DNA from: Acridotheres tristis
Lineage: Eukaryota; Chordata; Aves; Passeriformes; Sturnidae
Assembly (NCBI GenBank): GCA_037013685.1
Contig: CM072887.1
Location: 88,990,347-89,054,346 of the forward strand
Length of the DNA: 64,000 nucleotides
Reading direction: 5' to 3'
Shown here: one piece after another, positions 25,390 to 36,972 of the stretch
Position numbering within the stretch: the first letter of the stretch is position 1
Layout: every line of letters starts with the position of its first letter
Notes under the pieces: model-generated
Databases searched by the model: none
Told to the model about the DNA's origin: nothing
What the model saw: the letters and a program-made list of their open reading frames with translations, nothing else
Position numbers and translations under genes: made by a program

Positions 25390-25940
25390 CTGGTACAGTT
25401 CTGTGTTTTGGGTTTAGTATGAGAATAATGTTGATAACACAGTGATGTTTAAATTGCTGCTGAACAGGGTGTACTCTAAATCAAGGACTTTTCAGTGTTC
25501 CATGCTCGGCCAGTGAGTGAGCAGGTGCATAAGAAACCAGGAGGAAGCACAGTTAGGACAGCTGACCCAAACTGGCCAAAGGGATATTCCATACTGCAGA
25601 ATGTCATGGTCAGTGTGTAAACTGAGGAGAATTGGCTGGGAGGGACCAGTCACTGCTCAGGGACTGTCTGGGCATTGGTCAGTGAGTGGTGAGCAATTGT
25701 ATTGTGCATCACTTGGCTTTCTTGGGTTTTATTCCTCCCTCTCTTTTTTACCTCCTTTTTCATCATTATTATTATTGTAGATATTGTAATTGTTAATTTT
25801 AGTTCGTTTATTAAACTGTTCTTATCTCTTAACTCACAGGCTTTACCTTTTTCTGCTTCTCTTACCTATTCCGCCAGGTCTCTAGAGAGGTGAGCAAGCA
25901 GCTGTGGGATGTTATTTACCAGCTAGAGTCAAACCATGAC
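25390..25940 (+). mobile_element. Solo LTR of an avian endogenous retrovirus (ERV, probably ERVL-like)
   Basis: The segment has the layout of an LTR in sense orientation. It has an upstream region with GGACAGCTGACCC and CCAAAGGGATATTCCATAC, then a degraded TATA position (GTGTAAACTG, about 25612). An ATT-rich stretch (about 25765-25800) and a poly(A)-region-like ATTAAACTG (about 25811) follow, and the terminal sequence ends AACCATGACA at 25940. I recognise this word order from interspersed repeats common in bird genomes, but cannot name the family. No internal viral genes flank it, so it appears to be a solo LTR. The left boundary is uncertain (25385-25405); if TGTG at about 25401 is the start, the element has the usual TG...CA ends. 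Confidence 0.7.
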
Positions 25941-27931
25941 ACTGTCCTCTGGTTTTGCAGCCTTCATTAGGTTCCCAAGTAATTTTCCAGAGGCTATACC
26001 CGATTCTCCATTTTTACTTGACAGGTTCCCAGAACCTCTAACTTCTTTATTCTTTTTTTAGCCCTTTCAAAACCATCATCATCTCCCTTTGAAGCACACA
26101 AAAGCAGGCTGCAAGTCTGGTCATGCCTTGCAGAATAAAAATAGTATCCTCTGGTACTTCTTTGTATTGATTTCTTTTATCACCACTGCTAAGTGGTTGC
26201 ATTATGGTGCAGGAAGGGACTGCTAATGTCATTTTCAAATGTTTGTCTTTTTTTTGAAATCTGTCTTAATTGACTCATACATTCTGAATTCTGTGCTGGA
26301 CTTGTTTAGATCAGAGACTCAAATCTAAACTCTAGTTGAACAATTGCAGAGCTATGATGAATTTCCAGTTGTGCAGACTGAATACTTTTTGGTTTCACAA
26401 AACACGTCAGGCTCAAACGATGCATCAGCTCAGGTATCGGTTGCATATAGCACAGCCCAGTTTTCTAAGCATTTGTGGGATTGACTGTGTCTTAAAATAC
26501 ACCTTTAGGAAGCTGTTAAAATACAGTTTTGCATCCTGAAGGATGAGAAGCAGAGATGTTTCTCTGTAAGAACTCAGTAATGTTGCCAGATTTTAACTAG
26601 ATTTTGCAGTATATGAGGAACAATTGTCTTGGAGTGTTTTATTTACATCCTTTAGTGTTGTGTTGCCTTCAAAGGAGAGATGCATGGCCTTGGAAGGAGA
26701 TGACCATCTTTGAACCTGCAGTGACTGAGTGGCCAACTGCACATGTGAAGAAGCCTAGCAGAGATGTTATGTAGTTTACCACCTCTCTCCTTACTTAATT
26801 TTTTGTTTCTGCACCTTTTTGCACTTTCATATGTTTGTATCTATTTTTCAGTCTTTTTAAAAATCTTACTCGCCCAACACCCTGAAGGGTTGTTTTGCAG
26901 AAGAGAGGAGCAAGGCTGAGTTTTTCACTGAACCAGTGAAGAAGCTCTAATGAGCTATTGGTGGTTCTGGCACATCCTCACAGCATCATTGCTCTTTTGA
27001 GACTCTTACCAAATTTTCCCCTAAGCTGTCAGTCATTAACATGAGAGTAGAATATTAACAAAGATTTTTTGGTAGTTTTTAATTTTTGGTTTCTTCCCTA
27101 CCCTTATTATCCCACCACATACCAGTTCCAGTGTGGGGATATGAACTTGAGCATTTAACTCCTTGGTTAAGAATAATAGGTCTGTTTAATTGAAGGATCC
27201 TTTCACTGCTGTTTGGTTTAGAGATGACACATCTATGTGGAGGGCTTGTATTACACAGAGATAAAAACATTGTGGAAGAATAAGTAGCAACTACATGAAT
27301 GGTGTTTTGATACTTGAAAAATTGCTTAATGAAAGAGTTTTTTGCACAAAAACATGTTTTGCTTTTAGCATACAGCAAAAATAGAGATGTGGTGAGGTTC
27401 CAGAGGGGAAGACTCAGCTGCTGGCATGAATAAGCAATTTAATTGTCCGAAGCATTATTCTGTGTCCTACACAGTCTGTCCAAAACACGTATGAAATAGG
27501 TACACTCAGAATGTTCAGGGTTTACTTGCTGAGCAACTTCTAATATGTTGACATTTTTATAATTAATGTGCAGAGTCTTAATATAGAGGTTGAAGAGCAC
27601 GTCTTTTGCCCAGACTTTAAAGAGTTGTTTTACAAGTGTTGATGATGAAACACCACTTGATTCTGTCCTTTCACTCCTGGCAGAATATGAGCACTTATAA
27701 AACACACTGTAAGTTAGGTTTTCACGTTGATGTAGTCAGCATTGTTTCTATGTGTAAATCACTAATTGCATAGTGATGTGTTTTTCTCGTCTAACAAATT
27801 TAACAATAAGCTTTGGGCATCAAGTAAAATACCAAATATTATCAGAAAGTCAGACTTCCCATTGAAGTTTAATCTTGGGCTACTGTGTTCAAGATGTGTC
27901 TCAAATCACTAGTAAGGTTGATGTTGTTTGA

Positions 27932-27968
27932 TGTTTTTTACAGCATAACGTGTTTTTTACAGTATAAC
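27932..27968. repeat. Imperfect tandem duplication, period 19
   Basis: TGTTTTTTACAGCATAAC is repeated with one change (GTATAAC) after a single intervening base. A simple local duplication. Confidence 0.75.
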
Positions 27969-28927
27969 ATATAAGGCTGAGAATTAAAGGAGATTCTTCC
28001 TCTCTGTCCTCAAGGCCCTCAGCTGCAGGCTGGCCAGGGTGTAGCAAGAGGTTTTGGTTGTATTCACTGTCTGCTTAGCTTTTTATTTCAATCTTTTTCT
28101 GTGTATTTATTTTCATTAGCACTGTTTCTCTTGGAATACTTAGCTGTGTTTAGCATGAATAAAACATTCAAGTTCCCTGTTCTTGAAATAAACATTTTGT
28201 TGGTTCTTCATGTGTTTGGTCTCTTGATGGTTAACTTTTCCCCCCCTTCCCCTACCTGACCTACCTTGAGACCATCCTTAATCCTGTAGTTTTCAAGACA
28301 GAAATAGACCTAAGACATCCTAGTCTAGTTCAATGTTTGAACAAATCAAGGTTGGGATTTTTGTTGGTTTTTGCTTTTACAATGCAATAATCTGTCAGTT
28401 CATGCTGCTACAATTATATTTAAGAAATCTTCTAAGTTAGCTTTGTGTGATTTATCCTGTATGACCTTTTGTTATTTTGTGCTTTTCACTAGAACCATTC
28501 TTATATGTAAAATTATGATTGTGCAGTGCATTATATTTTGGCCTCCTCTTAATTTAATTTTAGAGTTCTGCATTAGACACTTATATCTTCGATTTTGTCC
28601 GTGTGTTTCATTTGCCTTTCTTTTTGCTAATGGTTCCTTGCTGGATGCAGTGTGATGGCTTTGCTTGTCCTGAGCCATGTAAGACTTCATCACCCACGTG
28701 TCTGTGTCGTGCTACTGCCTCTCCTGCAGGAAATCAGCAGTGGGATGGACCTGGCTGAAAGCTGGTCCTGCTTAATTGGTTTCTTTGGGGCTACCTCAGT
28801 TTTTCCAGGTTCCTTCCACCCAGGCAGGGTGGAGAGCAGGGGAGGAATGAAAACAGCCTTGCAGCAGTGTCAGATCTGTTCCTGTCTGTTCCTTGTTACA
28901 GCACACGCCCTGGGTATGGCTGTATAG

Positions 28928-28965
28928 ATGGTTATATGGTTATGGTTATATGGTTATGGTTATAG
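28928..28965. repeat. Short ATGGTTAT-type tandem repeat
   Basis: ATGGTTATATGGTT units of about 14 bp, roughly two and a half copies. Likely a polymorphic minisatellite-like tract. Confidence 0.8.
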
Positions 28966-31900
28966 AGGGCCAGGCTGAATGGAGAAGCTAGAACAAGGAT
29001 TGGGTGATAGGATGACCCTGAACCTGAGGTTGCTGATGGGCGTGAGCTGGCATCACAACCAGATGGATGGAGATGCTTACCTTTAGTAAGTTACTGAAGA
29101 TTTTGTTTGAGGCTTTGCACACACAGTGAGGCAGAGGAGTCATGTCTGGTGCCCCCTTTTCCAGAGGACTGCTGCCCTGCAGAGAATGGGATAGCTGCAG
29201 GGTTGGGAAGGAAACCTGTTGCCTGCTGTTCGGGTGGATATTGCTTTTAAAGTCCCTGTATTTAAAGTAGATATATTACATCAGGTTACAGTGCTGACCC
29301 TGCTGTTGCTTCAGTGCTTGTGAAAGTAGGAAGCAAATGTAGCAAAAGCTTCTGCATCTTAGTGCTGGAGCTGGGGGTTCAGTTTAGGTGTGTTCTTCCT
29401 TGAAACAGGTTTTAATGGCAGCAGGGTTTTCACTGCACCAAGAATTCGATACCTGTTATTGAAAGAAAAGAAAGGCTAAAATTTGGAGGAAAGATACTTA
29501 TTTTCCTGGAATTCACTGCCTGACTTCTGCAGGTAACTGAAGCCTTTTTATTATGAGCTTGCAGAAAACAGCTTGGAAATTGCCAGATATGTGGAGTTTT
29601 TTTCCTCCAGTAGTCTATTTAAAGTTCATAGAAGGAGTAAGTGATAAGATCACATGCAGCTGTACGATTACAGAATTTCTTTTTAATTGGTTGGCTGGTC
29701 TTTCTACCCTTAAAACAAATAATAAAATACTTAAAAATAAGAAACCACAGTACTTGCCTCCTGAAGCAGGGTCTTTTGATGAAGTAACATTTTGGAAAGT
29801 GCTGCCAAAATCAAAGGAAATTGCAGGTACCAGTGCTTTATTTTCTAACTACTCCAGGAGTCAATCCTCTTTCATGGGCCTTTGTCATAGCAATGATTTG
29901 GTACCCCAAAACTTGCTGGTTCTCAGAAGTTAGTTTGACATGGGTCTGGTGCAGGCAAGGATGTTCAGCTCCTGAGGACTCACCAGACTTTTCAGCCCTG
30001 AGCTTCTGTAACAGAAATGCTGTTAGCTGGCTGCATGGTTTTGGCAACATTAGCAATTTACAGATGTGTGAAGTGTTGTACAAGAAGGGAAGGATGCAGG
30101 GGAGTGATCTGACAAATGCATCTGTAACAAGTCTCCTGTCTCTCTGTTTTCTTTCCATATGCTGGGACGTGTCATCTTCACTTTCAGTACTCCTTGTGCA
30201 TCCTGGGTAGGAACAAAGTTAAAAATTATAGTGTTAGCACCTTTATCCTTTAGAAAGGCAGTTAGATCCTAAAGGTAGTGGATGTTCTGAATAATGAGCC
30301 TATTTATTTTTTTACTGTTTGAAGGCAGAGGGTTTAACAGGGCACGTAGTGGTTAGGATTCTGTCCTGAGCAGTACAATGCCATGGCATAACATTTGTAC
30401 ATAAAGTAATTTTTTTCTTCTTTTGAGTCTCAGAATGATGGGAAAATGAGGATTTTTTTTTTTTGTACTTTCTTCTATTTAAAGCCAACTGTCATTCATA
30501 CGTGCCTGACCTCTGTTAGTACTGTTTACTTACAGATGATGGTACAGTCTGGCATGATGTTTAGCATCTTAAAATGAAGGTGCCAAGTATGTAGCCACAT
30601 AGGATCTCACAGGTGTACAGCCAGAGCATAGAAAAGTCTTAAGATTGACTTCTCATAGCATGGCTGAATGTATAAAAAAAATGGCAGCAAGGCAAGCACT
30701 GGGGTGCATTTATAGTGCCAGTATGCATCCTTTCTTCTTTTAGGTAAAAAGTATAAAAATTCTCTTGTACTGAGGAACGTAACTACTTCAGTGGATTGCA
30801 TGTAATTTTGTGTGCTAGGGCTCACCAGAGAATTTCACCTCTCCCACAGCACTCCAGGTGTGACCCCACAGCATTGGAAAGAGTAAGCACACAAATAAAT
30901 ACTTAACATACTGTAACTTGCCTAATGGTGACTTGTTTGTGTGCTTTTTCAGTGTGATCTGGTTTCCAAAACACAAGTGTCCTCCGAAAGGTGTCAATTA
31001 CCTACCTGAACACAGGGGTTGTAGTTTCACATCTTAGCAGGGCATCTTAATTCAGGTTTTATGTGCACTCTTCTCCCTGTACGAGTCAGATTTGCATGGT
31101 GTAGCATTACCTTCGTGACTGTCATGCTCAGCTTTCATGGTCTTCTAATTCCTTCACTTTTTATTGGATTGTTTTATCTAGTCAGCATGTGAACCTGAGA
31201 TAACTTCTTTGTAGCTAAATCTTGTTTACAGGATAACTGCACACAGCCTTTTTTTTGCTTTGTACAGTGTTTCACATGTGAAGGAGAATTTTAAATACTT
31301 TTATAGATTAGATGGTAAACTTTCATGTGTCAAGCTACTAAATGCAAAGGAGGTAATCAAGAATTATACATCTCCATACTTTGAGTTTTATTCTTGAGAT
31401 GTCCCCTGGATTCAGAGCTCGATGCAGGATTTTGGCAGGAGGAGTGGGCAGGTGGATGACAAATGTTCTTGGTGTTCAGATTTCGTGCTGCAGGTGCAGG
31501 TGTTGGAGGAAATGAGAGACATGTGGAAGGACAATCCCACTTGTCACTCTTTTTTTCTTCCTTCTTTTAAAATTTTATTATGCAATTATGAGGCATGGGC
31601 ATTTAAAGAAAACATAAGTTGAAGCATACTGTCTTGAGTACACAGTGCTCTTGAATGTAATGGTCATGCAAGGCTGGGCTTCTCCATCCTTCGTCCTACT
31701 GGCTGTACTCTCATTGGTTCTGTTAGAAAATGCAACATTTTGACCAAGAAGGTTCATTAAGATAGGCTTTTGGGGACTGTAACTTTATTTTTCTCCAGTG
31801 GAAATATAAAGTTGGTTTGAGTGACGTACACAGATATTACAGGAATCCCATTATTAAAGGAGAGAAAATTTTTTAAGACTTTCTTGCAGGTGGATTTTGA

Positions 31901-32059
31901 GTAAAGGAAATAGACCAGAAATGAAAGGTAAAATCCTTATGGCCCTCTGGACTTAGCTTTTTTCCCTTCATCTTCTCAACTCTCTTTAGCTTTCCTGGTT
32001 TCCTGAAGCTAATTTTCCATTGTGAGCTGCAGCTAAGAGTGTTATACAGAATAAGATGA

Positions 32060-32710
32060 GGTGAAACGGACCCACAAGGATCATCAAGTCCAACTCCTGG
32101 ACTCTATACAGCACCATCCCCAAGAGTCACCCCATGTTCCCAAGAGCACTGTCCAAACACTTCTTGAACTCTGTCAGGCTGGTGCTGTGACCACTGCCCT
32201 GGGGAGCTGTTCCAGTGCCCAAGCACCCTCTGGGTGAAGAACCTTTTCCTGATATCCGACATAAACCCCCCTTGGCACAACTTCAGGCCGTTCCCTCAGG
32301 TCCTGTCCCTGTCACCACAGAGCAGAGATCAGGGTCTGTCCCTCCTCTTCCCCTCACAAGAAGCTGTAACTGCACTGAGGTGTCCCCTCAGTCTCCTCCA
32401 GGCTGAACAGACCCAGTGCCCTCAGCTGCTCCTCATGCAGCTTCACCTTAAGGCCCTTCACCATCTCTGTTGCCCTCCTTTGGAAGCTCTCTAATGGTTT
32501 AATATCGTTTTTACATTGTGGCACCCAGAACTGCCCCCAGCACTCGAGGTGTGAGGCTGCCCCAGCTCAGAGCAGAGTAGGACAGTCCCTCCCTTGCCCA
32601 GCTGGCCATGCTGTGCCTGATGCCCCAGGACATCCTTGGCCCTCCTGGCTGCCAGGGCACTGCTCATTTGTATTCACCTTGTCATTGTCCAGGATCTCCA
32701 AATTCCCTTG
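32060..32710 (-). repeat. CR1 LINE 3' fragment
   Basis: Reverse-complement CR1 body with the words CACAAGGATCATCAAGTCCA, CTTCTTGAACTCTG, TGCCCTGGGGAGC, CTCTGGGTGAAGAACC, CTCAGTCTCCTCCAGGCTGA, CACCCAGAACTGCCCCCAGC and CTCCTGGCTGCCAGGGCACT in order. The terminal CATAGAAT repeat is missing, so the 3' tip is lost or decayed. It is of the same general type and orientation as the copy at 15533-16165. Confidence 0.9.
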
Positions 32711-35700
32711 CTTTCCCAATTGCAATACCAGCACAGCTTTTTTAAAAAGATGGAGCTTCAGATTCAAAGAGTAGCTGTTAATTAACACTGCCCATAGTGC
32801 TTTGGGAGGGGGGCTTTGGAGCAAAGCTGTCTAGCAAACACTGTGCTTTGGCTTTCCTTACAAAAAGTCAACTTGTTCTTCTGCCATGTAAGTATTTAAT
32901 TCTCCCTGTTCCCATCTAACCTAGTTTGCTACAGATATTCTTTTCTGTTTCAATTAAGAAAAAAAAAAAAAAGGAAGCAGTTCTTACACCCTAGGTAGAA
33001 GTTCTCTGCAGTGTTAATGCTGAATATTACAATTACATCAGTTGAAATAAACCTGCGTGCTTTGCTTTCTGCAAATACTCCTTCAGGCTTGACTCTCTTG
33101 CTCTCACAGCACCAGGCTGTAAGCTGGCAGTGCTGAGGAGGTTTCCAGTATAGCAGTGCTGGTGTATGGCACAGTGTTTAGGCACAGGATATACCCCCTT
33201 GAACACTTTATTCCAGGGAAATGCTCTTGTGAAAAACCATAGTGCTGAGTGATGCCAGATCTGCTGCTAAGGGGATCTTTGCAGCATCAAATGTACTTGT
33301 TTGTAGATGGATGCTGGGTGCATCCTTCTGGCACGTTGAGGCAGTCATGAACCATTTTCCTCTGATTCTTAGTACTTCCATGGGTATGTTCGTGTGCTTG
33401 CTTCCGACTTGCTCTTCCTGCTTGGCCATCACCCTTGGTGTTTTCCCTCTGTCTGAAGTCATCCCATGCCATATCAAGAGCTGTTGAGTGCAAGGGGGTG
33501 AATGTTGTATGCGTGTTCTAATCCTAGGACAGTTAGATTCTAATTTGAGCTATTTTAGATCTGCTGAAGGTGTAAATAAAATTGAAAGGACCTATAATTT
33601 CTCTTAACTTGCCTATCTGAAGATCATTAGATTCTGATTTCATGAGATACCGTGTACTGAGTGCAATTAGTCATTCTGTTTTGCAGCATCCTTTCTTGTA
33701 TTTATTTCTGTTCTGTAAAATACTTTATTACCACATCTCTGTTTATGTAATAAAGTAACCATTACTGAAGGATTTGTGGCAGAACTAATGTTATGAAATT
33801 ACCCCCTTATATATACCCCTGCCCAAGGTCTTCCTTTACCCCATGCATTTTCAAATGGTTTGAAATCCCACTGAGGTTAAACTGTTTGAAACTAGCTTCT
33901 CTCCTTTGTCCCACACTTGTTATGCTTCCCTGAATTTTATACAAATGATTTATTTCTAAACTTCCTTATGCTTGTGCTGCTGATGAGTGTGGTGGGCACT
34001 ATGGGTCCTGATGTATCAGCAGCAGGCTGGAGGGTTTGCTGCTGATGCAAGGGGACCAAAAATCTGAATCACATTGCTAAAGATAGAGATGCCAAATAAA
34101 GTTTTAAAATAACTTCCTGTATTTTAACAAAACTAAAGTGCAAATTCCACAGCACTCATGCTTCACCTGCCTTCCCATAAAATAAATACATCTGCGCTTT
34201 CAGATCAATAAGAAGTCCTTTCCATTGCTAACATTAAGCATGGCTGGGACCTAAGAGGGTATTCAGAAAGGGAAGAAAAGGGTAATCTGGAGTTGGCAGG
34301 AAGTTGAAAGGCAGAGGGAGCGCATTCAAGGGGCGGTTAAGGCTTGGGGAATAGAAAGGAGAAACTGGGCAGCTTTGGCAAATGGACAGAAAACGGTTGA
34401 CAGCTTTGATTATCAGTGCTGTCTTCCGGTTCTCAAGTGTCTGAGCATTTCAATACCAGTACATCTACAAAAGCAAACAGCAGTGTAATCGTTGGGTTTT
34501 TGGAGGAGGGATAGTTTGTACTTCTGGAGGAGGAGAAAGAGGAATCACCTCTGCAGTGGCAGGGACTGGGAAACATTACTTTTAAGAGAAAACACAGATC
34601 AAGATTTCCAAAAGCAAAAGCTAGTGCCTAAATTTAGGATTTAAAGTCCTAATTTAAGAACAGAGAAAGTGGCTGTTTTCCAAAAAGGCTAAGCAGCCAG
34701 GCCTGACAGCACATTTCTCTCAGAAGCCAGAACAATTATGTAGATTCCTATTTTGGGGATTTTATTGGAACTCAAGTTCAGACGCTTAGCTGTGAAAACG
34801 GGGATCTGTTTCATAGAGTTCTTGAGCAGCAGGGTGCGAGCTGGAGGATCCTTCTGAAAGGGAGCAGGCTCCCAGTGCTTTGAGCTTAAAATGGTTTTTT
34901 TTGTTGTTGTTTGATTTGGTTTAAAAGGGTGCCATGGGACAGAAAGCAAACCTTTTTATTTTTGTGCCTCATCTTTACACCTGGAAAGTTACTCCAAGAA
35001 GAAACTCAAGGAACACCATCAAAATGTATGAAGAATTCTTAAATTATTTCATAGCATAAAGCCTCTAGAATACATTTTCTGGGAAAAGTGTAGGAGAGAA
35101 TTGCCTTTGAAGGGCAGAAGCTGGTTGAAATCCTCCAGTATGTAGTAGCCATTTCCTCAGAGAGTAGTTACGTGCATTAGAAGAGCAGGCTGTCAATGCT
35201 AATAGCCTGTATGAAACATTGTCTATAAATAATTTTTTTAAACATATTCTACAAGAAAAGCATGTTTCTGTGTAGGCTTTGAACTGTGTTTTTGATTGTC
35301 ACCAAGAAGGATGGGGGCTATCCATGCTTGGACTGAGCGGTAGGGCAGAGCTTCACATCTTCTGCCCAGATATTTGGGAGACTGCTGGAACATGGTGTTT
35401 TTCTCAGCTCATAGTGCCATAAATGAACCCAGGATGCCAAATGATCTGTGGATGTCCAAAAAAAACCTCTGTCAAAATCCAGAGGATTATTGAAAATGTA
35501 TTTTAATGATGTTACTCAATCTGGTTGGGGGAAGGTACAAGTTTAGCCTTGTTATGTTTGTGTTGCAGAATTAAAGTCCAGTAATTTTGCTTGTTTAAAG
35601 CATCAGATGGGGTTTTTTACTGGATTGGATATTTGGACTTGAAGGAGTGAAATGTCTTCCAGGTTGTAAGCCTGAGCGCTTCCAAGTCTTTGATCCAATT

Positions 35701-35879
35701 TGCACTGGTCAAGTGCTTTACTGCACTGGTAAAATTTGGTGGTAAAGAGGATGATTCATTTTTCCATTGTAGAAAAACAGGTTAGGAAAAAATAACTGGT
35801 GTCTATAAAGGTACATTTTTAAAAAGCATTGTCTGGCCTAATTGGGTCTTTTTTTTCCAGCTGTAGGTATTGAATAAGG
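32711..35879 (+). other. ELOVL5: ELOVL5 intron 1 between two CR1 copies
   Basis: AT-rich intron with an A-run of about 14 at 32959-32972. I recognised nothing else. Confidence 0.65.
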
Positions 35880-36972
35880 CTATGGATATTGTCAGTCATT
35901 TTCTACAAGGCCTTTGACATGGTCCCCCACAACATTCTTCTTTCTAAGTTGGAGACATGGATTTGATAGGTGGATTGTTCACTGGGAAAGGAATTGATTG
36001 GATGACCACATCCAGAGGGTAGTGGTCAGCGACTCAAAGTCCTGATGGACAAAGTGGTGTCCCTCACGGGTCCATAGTAGGAGCAATGCTGTTTAATGTC
36101 TCTGTCAGTGACAGGGACAGTGGGATCCAGTGCGCCCTCAGCAAGTTTGCCAACAACGCCAAGCTGGGTCATGTGGTTGACATGCCTGGGGTGCCATCTA
36201 AAGGAACCTGGACAGGCTCTAGAAGTGAGCCTTGGGAACCACATGAGGTTCAACAAGGCCAAGTGTAAGGTCCTGTACCTGGGCTGGGGAAGTCCACAAC
36301 CATCAATATGGGTTGGGAGATGAAGGAATTGTGAGCAGCAGCAGCTGAGAGGGACTTGGTGGTGCTGGTAGAGGAGAGCTGGCAATATGTACTTGCAGCC
36401 CAGAAAGCCGGTTGTGTCCTGGGCTGCATCCATGGCTGCAGCATGGCCAGCGGGATGAGGGGATTCTGCCCCTCTGCTCTGGTGAGACCACCTACAGTGC
36501 TGCATCCAGCTCTGGGATCCTCAGCACAGGAAAGACGTGGACATATTAGAGTGGATCCAGAGGAGGTTAGAGAGCTGGAGCACATCTCCCTATGGAGACA
36601 GGCTGAGAGAGTTGGGGCTGCTCAGCCTGGAAGAGAGAAGGCTCCAGGGAGATCTTATTGTTGCCTTCCAGTACCTAAAAGGGGCCAACAAGGAAAATGG
36701 GTACAAACTTTTTAATAGGGACTGTAGTGTTAGGGCAAGGGACAGTGGTTTTGAAGTAAAAGAAGGCAGATTTAGACTAGATGTAAGGAAGAAGTTTTTT
36801 CAGTGTGGGCTTTGAAACGCTGGAACAGGTTGGTCACAGAGGTGACAGATGCTCCATGCACGGAAGCTTTCAAGGTTGGATGATGCTCTGAACATCTTGA
36901 GTGGAAGATGGTGGAGTAATTGCTTAGATAAGTTTCAAAGGTCTCTTCCAAACCATTCTATGATTCTGTGAA
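35880..36972 (+). mobile_element. CR1 LINE, 3' half with decayed reverse-transcriptase sequence
   Basis: This is a sense-strand CR1 of about 1.1 kb. It starts in the reverse-transcriptase domain (KAFDMVPHN at about 35908). It continues through a segment resembling LSKFADDTKLG, in which the catalytic pair reads Asn-Asn (LSKFANNAKLG, FANN at 36146-36157). The C-terminal part includes RLRELGLLSLEERRLQGD and KEGRFRLDVRKKFF, in one open frame at 36537-36815. It ends with the CR1 tail ATTCTATGATTCTGTGA at 36972. Stops and frame changes separate the parts. It is 5'-truncated and cannot be active. Confidence 0.92.

Larger units (their letters stand above)
25941..32059 (+). other. ELOVL5: ELOVL5 intron 1, middle part
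   Basis: AT-rich intron without recognisable exons. It holds two small tandem repeats listed separately. Open frames such as 29553-29933 (plus, 126 codons) and 27439-27705 (minus, 88 codons) match no family I know and lack splice or codon evidence. Confidence 0.65.

Noticed and set aside
27439..27705. 88-codon minus-strand frame with fairly protein-like composition
   Set aside because: I could not tie it to any family and there is no supporting context.
29553..29933. 126-codon plus-strand frame in intron 1
   Set aside because: No homology recognised, no splice sites in phase, length within chance.
32215..32494. Open frames of 63 and 86 codons
   Set aside because: They are read through a minus-strand CR1 fragment on its non-coding strand.
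33388..33415. Possible U6 snRNA start (GTGCTTGCTTCCGACTTG)
   Set aside because: Similarity to the U6 5' end stops after about 12 bases and no downstream U6 sequence follows.
36026..36585. Minus-strand frames of 159 and 111 codons
   Set aside because: They are antisense to the plus-strand CR1 element.
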